From Cellulophaga baltica (GTDB lineage Bacteria > Bacteroidota > Bacteroidia > Flavobacteriales > Flavobacteriaceae): 64,000 bases of DNA. Positions 26,483-34,236 of this stretch are shown one piece after another. The position numbers and the translations under genes are program-made. Positions within the stretch are counted from its first letter, which is position 1. Each line of letters opens with the position of its first letter. Where the stretch lies: assembly GCF_900102165.1 (NCBI RefSeq), contig NZ_FNBD01000002.1, forward strand, positions 186,001 to 250,000, read 5' to 3'. Below the pieces are notes generated by a model. It ran no database searches. It saw nothing but the letters and a program-made list of their open reading frames with translations, and was not told where the DNA came from.

Positions 26483-27154
26483 TTGTTTAAAGAAATATTC
26501 TCGGACCACTATTTAATACTTTATGTACTTACAATAGGAGCTTCTATTGTCAACTACAAAAAGTATTTTGAAAGTAAATTGCGGTACCTCCCCATTATGT
26601 TAACCTATATTTTGTTAACAGAACTACTAGGTTTGATTATTAAAATAGACCCAAATTTAAATCCGTTTATCACCGGGTTATATTCCGACTACAACTACAT
26701 TATATATTACGCCTATTCACTTATATTTTTTAGCTACTTTTATTACATCTTTTGGCATTACACCTCCAGTAAAAAAATAAAAAATATTATAGCTTACGGA
26801 GGAATAGCCTATTTAATCATAGCGTTTATAAATGCCTATTTCAAAAGCATCATAACGGAAAGACAATTATTTTCTTACACCTACGCTTCGCTCTTACTTA
26901 TTTTTATATCCATAAATTTCATTTTAGAAAACAGAAGAAATCCTTTGCTTTTCAAAAGACTGCTTTTCTGGATAAGCCTGGGGCTAATCATCTACGAATT
27001 AGTCTACTTTCCAATTAATATTATATATAGCTATATTACAAGGGAAAACGTTGCCTTATATTATCAAATTGCTCCTTTTCACAAAGCAGCATCATTTACA
27101 ATGTACAGTTGTTTTATTATAGGCTTTATCGTCATGAAACCTAAATTGAAGTAA
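26483..27154 (+). CDS. Membrane protein of unknown function, second of a tandem paralogous pair
   Basis: The 223-residue protein has about seven transmembrane segments in the same positions as the gene before it and also starts with TTG. Conserved residues between the two include SKLRYLP, LTELLGLII, NPF, the aromatic FWxFxW-like WHY and KxKL at the end. The gap between the genes is 46 bases. The topology and size suggest a small seven-helix sensor or transporter subunit, but nothing in it points to a specific function. Nearest genes give no functional clue beyond the lipoprotein upstream. Confidence 0.75.
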   Translation: MFKEIFSDHYLILYVLTIGASIVNYKKYFESKLRYLPIMLTYILLTELLGLIIKIDPNLNPFITGLYSDYNYIIYYAYSLIFFSYFYYIFWHYTSSKKIKNIIAYGGIAYLIIAFINAYFKSIITERQLFSYTYASLLLIFISINFILENRRNPLLFKRLLFWISLGLIIYELVYFPINIIYSYITRENVALYYQIAPFHKAASFTMYSCFIIGFIVMKPKLK

Positions 27155-27246
27155 CGCTAATCAATTCAATCCCACTAATTGACACTCGGGTTGCAAAAAT
27201 TACAGATACGCCTTAAAATCGCATATTTTTAGTCAAAAATAATAGA

Positions 27247-27636
27247 ATGAATAGCTACAAAATTTTAATGTTTACACATTTAATAACAGTAACACCATGC
27301 CTCTTTGTTGGGGCCTATCTTTTGCTTGCTCAAAAAGGCTCAAAACAACATAAATTAATCGGAAAAATTTACATGTCTTTAATGTTTTTCACCGCCCTAG
27401 TAAGCCTATTTATTCCTGCTCATGTAGGCGGTCAATTTTTAAACCATTTTGGCTGGATACATTTATTTAGCCTCTTAACACTTTACAGTGTTCCGACAGC
27501 TATAGTTGCGGTTAAAAAAGGTGATATTAAAGGACACAAAAGAAAAATGATAGCCTTGTATTTTGGTGCGCTGATTATTGCGGGAGGCTTTACTCTAGCA
27601 CCTGGAAGATATTTACACCAAGTATTCTTTGGGTAA
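27247..27636 (+). CDS. DUF2306-like four-helix membrane protein
   Basis: The 129-residue protein has four hydrophobic helices and the pattern FTHLITVTPCLFVGAYLLLA, GSKQHKLIGKIYMSLMFFTAL, HFGWIHLFSLLTLYSVPTA and KGHKRKMIALYFGALIIAG, with paired histidines in the helix ends. This matches the DUF2306 group of short membrane proteins. Conserved His residues (TH, QHK, GWIH, KGHK) could bind haem or a metal, which is a guess. It is followed by a terminator shared with the convergent rpsT. Confidence 0.75.
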   Translation: MNSYKILMFTHLITVTPCLFVGAYLLLAQKGSKQHKLIGKIYMSLMFFTALVSLFIPAHVGGQFLNHFGWIHLFSLLTLYSVPTAIVAVKKGDIKGHKRKMIALYFGALIIAGGFTLAPGRYLHQVFFG

Positions 27637-27643
27637 ACTATTG

Positions 27644-27677
27644 AAAAACAAAAGCGCCTCATCAAGTGATGAAGCGC
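27644..27677 (-). terminator. Terminator downstream of rpsT (bidirectional position)
   Basis: On the minus strand GCGCTTCATCA pairs with TGATGAGGCGC (one G-T) around a two-base loop, followed by TTTTGTTTTT. It lies between the convergent DUF2306 and rpsT genes and may serve both. Confidence 0.8.
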
Positions 27678-27710
27678 CTTATATAATGTATAGCAAATTT
27701 CTACAAAAAC

Positions 27711-27962
27711 TTATAGAGCTGCAATTTGCTTAGATAATTTACTTTTAAGATTAGAAGCTTTGTTAGCGTGTATAATGTTACGCTTAGCTAATCTATCAAT
27801 CATACTTACAACAGTAGGAAATAAAGTTTCAGCAGCTTTCTTATCTTCTTCAGAACGAATCTTTTTCAATACATTACGCATTGTTTTGTGCTGATATTTA
27901 TTACGTATACGCGCTGCTTCGTTTCTTCTAATTCTCTTTAACGCTGACTTGTGATTTGCCAT
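27711..27962 (-). CDS. rpsT: 30S ribosomal protein S20
   Basis: The 83-residue basic protein starts MANHKSALKRIRRNEAARIR and has the S20 helical pattern NKYQHKTMRNVLKKI, then VSMIDRLAKRNIIHANKASNLKSKL. S20 binds 16S rRNA early in 30S assembly. The gene starts only 50 bases after the second of two tRNA-Glu genes and may be cotranscribed with them. A short perfect hairpin sits in the leader. Confidence 0.98.
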   Translation of the reverse strand: MANHKSALKRIRRNEAARIRNKYQHKTMRNVLKKIRSEEDKKAAETLFPTVVSMIDRLAKRNIIHANKASNLKSKLSKQIAAL

Positions 27963-27984
27963 TTCTTTTCTAATTTATTTATTT

Positions 27985-27999
27985 AGGATTTTCAATCCT
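27985..27999 (-). promoter_or_regulatory. Small hairpin in the rpsT leader
   Basis: AGGATT and AATCCT (minus strand) form a six-pair stem with a GAA loop, 23 bases upstream of the rpsT start. It could be a processing or S20 feedback element, or chance. Confidence 0.3.
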
Positions 28000-28012
28000 T
28001 AATTTTTTTAAG

Positions 28013-28084
28013 TAGTCCGTAGGGGAATCGAACCCCTGTTACCAGGATGAAAACCTGGCGTCCTAACCCCTAGACGAACGGACC
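28013..28084 (-). tRNA. tRNA-Glu (anticodon TTC), downstream copy
   Basis: The 72-base sequence folds as a cloverleaf: acceptor GGTCCGT/ACGGACT, anticodon stem CCAGG/CCTGG around TTTTCAT with anticodon TTC, T-arm AGGGG-TTCGATT-CCCCT and discriminator A. CCA is not encoded. It is identical to the upstream copy. Confidence 0.98.
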
Positions 28085-28140
28085 ATAATATATTTGAACT
28101 TAACGCCAAAAAATAGAGCAATCTATTTAAAAGCATTTTG

Positions 28141-28212
28141 TAGTCCGTAGGGGAATCGAACCCCTGTTACCAGGATGAAAACCTGGCGTCCTAACCCCTA
28201 GACGAACGGACC
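28141..28212 (-). tRNA. tRNA-Glu (anticodon TTC), upstream copy
   Basis: Same 72 bases as the copy 56 bases downstream, with anticodon TTC and no encoded CCA. It is the first gene after the promoter at 28236-28265, so both copies and perhaps rpsT are read from one start. Confidence 0.98.
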
Positions 28213-28235
28213 AACACATTGCGTAATTGCGGATG

Positions 28236-28265
28236 CAAAAATACAACTATTTTTTACTATTGCAA
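28236..28265 (-). promoter_or_regulatory. Promoter of the tRNA-Glu pair
   Basis: On the minus strand TTG, 19 bases, then TATTTTTG matches the Bacteroidota -33/-7 pattern exactly. The -7 box ends 24 bases before the first tRNA. Confidence 0.65.
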
Positions 28266-28290
28266 TAGCTAATTATATTTTTTTGAAAAA

Positions 28291-29766
28291 TTAATACGCT
28301 TTTGCAAAAAGCACTCGGTTTTTTGAAGGTTTTCCAGTAAGAATACAAACTCCATTTTCCGGCTTTACATCTATCGGAATACAACGTATTGTTGCCTTTG
28401 TCTCATTTTTAATTCGCTCTTCCGTTTCAGGAGTACCATCCCAATGCGCAGAAATAAAACCTCCTTTATTTTCTAAAATTTCTTTAAATTCATCGTAATT
28501 TTCTACTTCTGTGATGTGATTCTCTCTATAATCTAATGCTTTTTTGAAAATATTCTTCTGAATATCTTCTAGTAAGAATTCAATTTTAGCTACAATTTCA
28601 TCTGCCTGAACCGTTTCTTTTTCTAAAGTATCTCTTCGGGCAACTTCAAAAGTTCCATTATCCATGTCTCGCTGTCCAATAGCCAAACGAATAGGCACAC
28701 CCTTAAGTTCATACTCCGCAAACTTAAATCCTGGCTTATACGTGTCTCTATTGTCGTATTTAACAGATACACCTTTTGCACGTAATTCTTTTACAAGTGG
28801 CGCAATTCGCTCAGAAATAGCATCTAACTGGTCATCACCCTTATAAATAGGAACAATAACAACCTGTATTGGTGCTAATTTTGGAGGAAGTACCAAACCT
28901 TTATCATCACTATGCGTCATCACTAACGCCCCCATTAATCTAGTAGAAACTCCCCATGAAGTAGCCCAAACTAATTCTTGTTTTCCTTCTTTAGAAGTAA
29001 ACTTCACATCAAATGCCTTTGCAAAATTCTGACCTAAGAAGTGAGACGTACCTGCTTGCAAGGCTTTCCCATCTTGCATTAAGGCTTCAATACAATACGT
29101 TTCTATAGCACCTGCAAAACGCTCTGTTTCTGTCTTTAAACCTTTTATTACAGGAACAGCCATATGATTCTCCGCAAATTCCGCATAGATATTCATCATT
29201 TGCTCCGCTTCTGCTACAGCTTCATTTTTTGTGGCATGGGCGGTATGCCCTTCTTGCCATAAAAATTCTGCCGTACGTAAAAATAAACGTGTACGCATTT
29301 CCCAACGCACTACATTAGCCCATTGATTGATTAATATCGGTAAATCTCTGTAAGACTGAATCCATTTTCTGTAGGTATCCCATATAATAGTTTCAGAAGT
29401 TGGTCTTACAATAAGCTCTTCCTCTAACTTAGCATCAGGATCTACAATAATTCCGCTTCCATCTTCCGCCATTTTAAGTCGGTAATGCGTAACTACAGCA
29501 CATTCTTTTGCAAAGCCCTCTACATGACTGGCCTCTTTACTTAAATATGATTTAGGTATAAATAAAGGAAAATAGGCATTCTCATGACCTGTTTCTTTAA
29601 ACATGGTATCTAAAGCTGCTTGCATTTTTTCCCATATGGCATATCCATAAGGTTTAATCACCATACAACCTCTAACTCCCGAATTTTCAGCTAAATCGGC
29701 TTTTACAACAAGTTCATTATACCATTTAGAATAATCCTCGCTTCTTTTCGTTAAGTTTTTACTCAT
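28291..29766 (-). CDS. proS: Prolyl-tRNA synthetase, archaeal/eukaryotic-like type
   Basis: The 491-residue enzyme charges tRNA-Pro. Class II motif 2 ([27 protein letters not shown]) and motif 3 ([20 protein letters not shown]) are present, and the anticodon-binding domain follows from about residue 290 ([12 protein letters not shown]). There is no editing insertion between motifs 2 and 3, which marks the ProS type 3 found in archaea, eukaryotes and many Bacteroidota. A C-terminal zinc-binding-like tail ends VLFAKAY. It is divergent from the Gly/Tyr- and Ser/Arg-rich lipoprotein gene. Confidence 0.97.
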   Translation of the reverse strand: MSKNLTKRSEDYSKWYNELVVKADLAENSGVRGCMVIKPYGYAIWEKMQAALDTMFKETGHENAYFPLFIPKSYLSKEASHVEGFAKECAVVTHYRLKMAEDGSGIIVDPDAKLEEELIVRPTSETIIWDTYRKWIQSYRDLPILINQWANVVRWEMRTRLFLRTAEFLWQEGHTAHATKNEAVAEAEQMMNIYAEFAENHMAVPVIKGLKTETERFAGAIETYCIEALMQDGKALQAGTSHFLGQNFAKAFDVKFTSKEGKQELVWATSWGVSTRLMGALVMTHSDDKGLVLPPKLAPIQVVIVPIYKGDDQLDAISERIAPLVKELRAKGVSVKYDNRDTYKPGFKFAEYELKGVPIRLAIGQRDMDNGTFEVARRDTLEKETVQADEIVAKIEFLLEDIQKNIFKKALDYRENHITEVENYDEFKEILENKGGFISAHWDGTPETEERIKNETKATIRCIPIDVKPENGVCILTGKPSKNRVLFAKAY

Positions 29767-29803
29767 AGCACTTAGTTTGGCACAAATCTTGTACCTTTAT
29801 TTA

Positions 29804-29833
29804 AAAAATAGTTCGGTAAAACTAACTATTTTT
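29804..29833. repeat. 10-bp inverted repeat between proS and the divergent lipoprotein gene
   Basis: AAAAATAGTT (29804-29813) and AACTATTTTT (29824-29833) are exact inverses around a ten-base spacer, between the two divergent starts. It could be an operator or an RNA hairpin; no protein can be assigned. Confidence 0.5.
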
Positions 29834-29862
29834 ACAGTGTTCAACAATTAAATTTCTAATAG

Positions 29863-31092
29863 ATGATACATCCAGCACCCCTCCTAAAAGTCAGAGCAGC
29901 TATCTTAGTGCCTATTTTAGCATTATTTTTAGTGTCTTGTGGCTCGTACCAACAATCTTCATATTATGATAATGATGGTATTTATGCTAACGAAACCGTA
30001 CAATATACTGAAAGACCTTCTGCACCCGTTCAGCAGACAAATAATCCTTATGCCAATTACTTTGGACAAAAGGCCGATGAATATCAGGAAATCTTAGATG
30101 ATGAGATTTTCACAGATATAGATGGGTATTATAGCCAAGCACAGGACAGTACTGACATGGCTTACGAAGATAGTTATTATAATGATGATTATAACAACTA
30201 TGACGGTTATGGCGGATGGGGAGAAAATCCAACAAGTGTATCTATAAACTATTACAATAATAACAATTGGGGCTGGGGCGGTGGCTGCGGTTGGAATAAC
30301 TGGGGCTGGAACGGTTATTATAATAATTATGGCTATTGGAACAGACCATGGGGCTACAATCGTTGGAATAATTGGGGCTGGGGCGGCGGCTACGGTTATA
30401 ATGGATTTTACGGTGGAGGTTTCTATGGTGCAGGTTTTTATGGCGGAGGTTTTTATGGCGGAGGTTTTTACGCTCCATACTACAATAACTACCACAACCG
30501 CTACAATAATTACGGCAACAGAAGCTATGCACGATCGTATGGCAGAAGAGGTAACTACAGATCTAGCTTATATAGTAACTCAGCTTTAAGAAGTAGATCT
30601 GCCTTATCTAGCTCTAGATCAAATTATTCTACTAGCAGAAGTAGAAGCAACGCAGCAACTTCCAGAAGTTCTTCGTACAGAACTGGGTCAAGCACAAACA
30701 GAAACTCTAGTTACAGAACTTCAAGAAGCACAAGAGTATCTCCAAGCACAAGTAGAAGCTCTAGATCAAATTCTACTTACAGAGGAAGCTCAAGCACCCC
30801 TAGCACTAGCAGAAGCACCTACAGCAGATCTTCTTCAAGGACCTATACTCCTTCAACAAGCAGGTCTTCTAGTAGCAACTCAAGAAGCAGTAGCCCAACA
30901 ACAAGAAGTTCTAGCTCTAGAAGCAGCTCTCCTACAACCACTAGAAGCTCTAGCAGTAGATCTAGTAGTGGCGGAAGCTATAGATCTTCAGGCAGTTCTT
31001 CTAGAAGTAGTAGCTCTTCTTCTTCAAGAAGCAGCGGTAGCTCTTCTAGATCATCATCTAGCAGCAGCAGAAGTAGTGGTAGAGGAAATTAA
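29863..31092 (+). CDS. Low-complexity lipoprotein: Gly/Tyr/Trp/Asn-rich centre and Ser/Arg-rich tail
   Basis: No enzymatic domain is visible in this 409-residue protein. Residues 1-26 form a lipoprotein signal ending LFLVSC (Cys26). Residues about 28-120 are acidic and rich in Tyr, Asp and Gln. Residues about 125-215 are very rich in Gly, Tyr, Trp and Asn, with short repeats such as GWGWGGG and GGGFYGGGFY. Residues about 225-409 are almost only Ser, Arg, Thr and Gly in SSRSSSS-type runs. The nucleotide sequence uses many different Ser and Arg codons, so it is a protein-level feature and not a simple DNA repeat. It is 30 bases upstream of an OmpP1/FadL porin gene, so cotranscription is likely. 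Role unknown; it may be an envelope-coating or adhesive protein. Confidence 0.8.
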   Translation: MIHPAPLLKVRAAILVPILALFLVSCGSYQQSSYYDNDGIYANETVQYTERPSAPVQQTNNPYANYFGQKADEYQEILDDEIFTDIDGYYSQAQDSTDMAYEDSYYNDDYNNYDGYGGWGENPTSVSINYYNNNNWGWGGGCGWNNWGWNGYYNNYGYWNRPWGYNRWNNWGWGGGYGYNGFYGGGFYGAGFYGGGFYGGGFYAPYYNNYHNRYNNYGNRSYARSYGRRGNYRSSLYSNSALRSRSALSSSRSNYSTSRSRSNAATSRSSSYRTGSSTNRNSSYRTSRSTRVSPSTSRSSRSNSTYRGSSSTPSTSRSTYSRSSSRTYTPSTSRSSSSNSRSSSPTTRSSSSRSSSPTTTRSSSSRSSSGGSYRSSGSSSRSSSSSSSRSSGSSSRSSSSSSRSSGRGN

Positions 31093-31122
31093 GCTAAGAT
31101 TTAAATTTTAATTAAGATTGAT

Positions 31123-32631
31123 ATGAAAAAGTATATTACTTTGGTCATGTTAGCGGCATGCGCAGCTATGAATGCACAAAATATTGATGACGTTTTAAGA
31201 TACAGTACAGATAACTTACAAGGTACCGCAAGATTTCAAGCAATGAGTGGTGCTTTTGGAGCTCTAGGAGGAGATTTATCATCCTTAAATATCAACCCTG
31301 CGGGATCGGCCATTTTTAACAACAGTCAGTTTACCCTTTCTGGAACTAATTTCCACGTAAAAAACAATACGTTCTATACCGGAAATAACTCTTTCAATTC
31401 TACAGAGAATAATTTTGACATTAATCAAATTGGAGGCGTATTTGTATTTAATAATAGTAACCCTGATGCAAATTGGAAAAAATTTAGCATTGGCTTAAAT
31501 TTTGACAAAGTACAGAGCTTTGACAATTACATCAATGTAAATTACAATACCACACAAGGTATTGATAACTACTTCTTGAGTTTCGCACAAGGCCTACCTC
31601 TTGGCCCTTTAAAATTACAAGATGGAGAATTTATAGAATCTGCTTATCTAGACATTGGTTCTAGTTTAGGCTTTAGAGACCAACAAGCCTTTTTAGGAAT
31701 TTTTGGTGGCGCCATAGATGCTGTAGATCCAGACAACGACAATAATACAGACTATATCTCTACAAGTGAATATAATTCGGTTACTCAAAATTATCGTCGA
31801 ATAAGCACAGGATACAACGATAAATACACATTTAACATGGCCTCTCAGTATCAAGATAATTTATATATTGGAGCGTCAATTAACGTACACAGTATATTTT
31901 TAGATCAACTTACTGAACTTACAGAAAACGGCTATAATGCAGATTCCGATGTGCAATTCACCACATTTGACAACCTATTACGCAGCCGCGGAAATGCTTT
32001 TTCATTTAGCTTAGGTGCAATTGCAAAAGTAAACAACAACGTAAGGGTTGGTGGTAGTTACCAATCTCCTACATGGTACCGTATTTCAGATGAGTTTTCT
32101 CAACGTATTAATTCCGATATAGCCGATCAAGATATAGGCTTTATCAATTTTAATGTAATAAATACCTACGATAAATACACCATTAAAACTCCAGGAAAAG
32201 TAACAGGTAGTTTAGCCTTGGTTTTTGGAAAAGATGGTTTATTAAGTTTAGATTACGGTTACCAAGATATGTCTAAGGCAGAATTAAGACCTGATTCTGA
32301 TCCAAATTTTTTAACTGAAAATGAATTTATTTCAGAACAATTAAAAGCTGTTTCCTCTATTAGATTAGGTGGTGAATACAGAATCAAACAAGTAAGCTTG
32401 AGAGCAGGATACCGTTACGAGCAAAGTCCTTACGAAAATAACTTGATAGGAGATTTAAACGGAATTTCGGGTGGTCTTGGATACAATTTTGGTCCTAGCA
32501 GATTAGATTTAGCAGTAAACTCATTCTCACAAGATAGAAGTCGTACTATTTTAAGTACTGATCCTACCGCCAATTTAAATATCGATAGAACAAACACCAA
32601 TGTTACGCTATCCTATACGGTGAACTTCTAA
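31123..32631 (+). CDS. OmpP1/FadL family outer-membrane porin
   Basis: The 502-residue protein has a signal peptide (cut near AAMNAQ), then the FadL hatch pattern with RFQAMSGAFGALGGDLSSLNINPAGSA, here split over the family consensus GxxxxAxGGD-NPAG. The remaining part is beta-barrel with alternating aromatic strands and ends SYTVNF, with the terminal Phe used for outer-membrane insertion. Members move hydrophobic molecules such as fatty acids; Bacteroidota members are often labelled haemin receptors without proof. It follows the low-complexity lipoprotein by 30 bases and is followed by a terminator. Confidence 0.92.
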   Translation: MKKYITLVMLAACAAMNAQNIDDVLRYSTDNLQGTARFQAMSGAFGALGGDLSSLNINPAGSAIFNNSQFTLSGTNFHVKNNTFYTGNNSFNSTENNFDINQIGGVFVFNNSNPDANWKKFSIGLNFDKVQSFDNYINVNYNTTQGIDNYFLSFAQGLPLGPLKLQDGEFIESAYLDIGSSLGFRDQQAFLGIFGGAIDAVDPDNDNNTDYISTSEYNSVTQNYRRISTGYNDKYTFNMASQYQDNLYIGASINVHSIFLDQLTELTENGYNADSDVQFTTFDNLLRSRGNAFSFSLGAIAKVNNNVRVGGSYQSPTWYRISDEFSQRINSDIADQDIGFINFNVINTYDKYTIKTPGKVTGSLALVFGKDGLLSLDYGYQDMSKAELRPDSDPNFLTENEFISEQLKAVSSIRLGGEYRIKQVSLRAGYRYEQSPYENNLIGDLNGISGGLGYNFGPSRLDLAVNSFSQDRSRTILSTDPTANLNIDRTNTNVTLSYTVNF

Positions 32632-32655
32632 GAAAAATATCATGTAAAGCACACT

Positions 32656-32690
32656 AAAAGACTCGCCCTAAAGCGGGTCTTTTATCTTTT
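32656..32690 (+). terminator. Terminator of the OmpP1/FadL gene
   Basis: AAAAGACTCGC and GCGGGTCTTTT form an 11-pair stem with one G-T and a six-base loop, followed by TATCTTTTT. It overlaps the last bases of the convergent T9SS gene. Confidence 0.75.
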
Positions 32691-34124
32691 TAAAGTAAAG
32701 TGATTCTGCAACAGCTTTGCAACTACTACTCCATTTTCCGTACCTGCGTATTCAAATCTAAACCAGTAATCAGAGGCTGGCATTGTTCTACCAACATAAG
32801 TACCATCCCAAGCGCTATTCACATCTAATTGTTTTAACAATTTACCATAACGATCAAAGATAAACACCACAGGATCTATGATGCTAGGATCATCAATTCC
32901 TTTAATATTCCAAGTATCATTTATTAAATCTCCATTGGGTGTAAAAAACTTTGGATACCCTATCACTAAAAACTCTATAGGTTCTGTTATACCACAACCA
33001 TTCTTATCATTAATGATAACCGTATTTATCCCCGGAGGAACATCATAAAATATAGGAACGTCTCTAAACGGCCCGTCATTAATGGCATATTCATAAGAAC
33101 CATTACCTCTTAGATCCTCTACAACTATTTCAATATTATTTTGATCAGGAGCATTCGTTAGGTTAGAATTTAAAACAATTACCTCTTGCAAAACTGGAGG
33201 CCCGAAAACGGTAATTAAAATTCCGCCATCATCAACAATAGTTGGAGGTGTCCCTGAAGCCGTTGTTATTGTCACAAAGTAACGCCCTGAATTTGCAACT
33301 TGAGCAGGAATCACTAATTCTGCCGCAGTTGCCGGAGGACCACTCAATAAATTAGCGTCATCAATTACGCCATCATCATCATAATCTACAGACCAAACTA
33401 TAGATGCTATATCTGGACCTGCAGGAGAGCGTAAGGCACTTAATGTAATATCCGCATCGCCTTCACAGGCAGCAATGTCCAATCCTAAAAATTCATCCCT
33501 TAAGGTACAATCTAATGCCGTATCTTGGTTTTCACTTACAGAGCCCCCTGTGAACGTAAGCTCAAAAGGCTCCGCATCATCATCAAAATTTGTATTAAAG
33601 TTATTGATTAGAATATAATAGATCTCCCCTGCCGTAACATTTAGGTACTCATCGTAGGTATTTAAACTCTGGGTTTGATTAGGTCTCCCTTCATCACCAT
33701 TTTCTGGATTTACACCTAAGCCTGTAAAACGTGTTGTATTCACTTCATAATTACAGCGTATTGGTTGCGCTGTGCCGTTGGATATAGCCTCACAATCGAC
33801 ATCAGGACCATATACCGCAAAATCCCACTCAGCAGTATCGGAAAGGGCTTCAATATCAAAACCAACTTGACCACCCGTACCTGCTCTAAAAACAAACCAA
33901 GAAGTGTTATTTTCAATATTAGCAGAACTTACGCTACCCTTTTCTAAACATCCCGTTTGTAAAATTACTTCGGGATCAAAATCTTCTATATCCCCTAATC
34001 CGTCTGCAAGACCCAAGTAAGGTATATCTGCACATACGGGAATTGCCGTTCTACAATCTGGTGAATTTTGAGCAAAAGTTGTCAAAAACAACATAAAACA
34101 AAGCACGCTTAAAAATAGTCTCAT
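32682..34124 (-). CDS. Type B T9SS-sorted secreted protein
   Basis: The 480-residue protein has a signal peptide (cut near TTFAQ) and an N-terminal cysteine-rich domain beginning SPDCRTAIPVCADIPY. The C-terminal about 90 residues are a gliding-motility-associated type B sorting domain: FFTPNGDLINDTWNI, VFIFDRYGKLLKQL, WDGTYVGRTMPASDYWF and FTLKR at the end. This domain is read by the type IX secretion system for export and surface attachment or release. The middle holds beta-sandwich-type repeats, with acidic residues suggesting calcium. It is one of two neighbouring paralogues on the same strand. Confidence 0.9.
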   Translation of the reverse strand: MRLFLSVLCFMLFLTTFAQNSPDCRTAIPVCADIPYLGLADGLGDIEDFDPEVILQTGCLEKGSVSSANIENNTSWFVFRAGTGGQVGFDIEALSDTAEWDFAVYGPDVDCEAISNGTAQPIRCNYEVNTTRFTGLGVNPENGDEGRPNQTQSLNTYDEYLNVTAGEIYYILINNFNTNFDDDAEPFELTFTGGSVSENQDTALDCTLRDEFLGLDIAACEGDADITLSALRSPAGPDIASIVWSVDYDDDGVIDDANLLSGPPATAAELVIPAQVANSGRYFVTITTASGTPPTIVDDGGILITVFGPPVLQEVIVLNSNLTNAPDQNNIEIVVEDLRGNGSYEYAINDGPFRDVPIFYDVPPGINTVIINDKNGCGITEPIEFLVIGYPKFFTPNGDLINDTWNIKGIDDPSIIDPVVFIFDRYGKLLKQLDVNSAWDGTYVGRTMPASDYWFRFEYAGTENGVVVAKLLQNHFTLKR

Positions 34125-34236
34125 TTGTGTGTGATGGTGTGTGTGATATGGGGTATTAACTTAATATACGGTCAGTTTAGTATATTTAGCCGCTATTATT
34201 TGCATTTAATCGATGAAATACCTGTGTTATTTAGCG

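Noticed and set aside
30094-30495. Frames of up to 133 codons opposite the Gly/Tyr-rich lipoprotein
   Set aside because: They are low-complexity mirror images of the repetitive coding strand.
30601-31092. Ser/Arg-rich region as a DNA-level tandem repeat
   Set aside because: Codons vary from unit to unit and no fixed period is seen, so it is protein-level bias.
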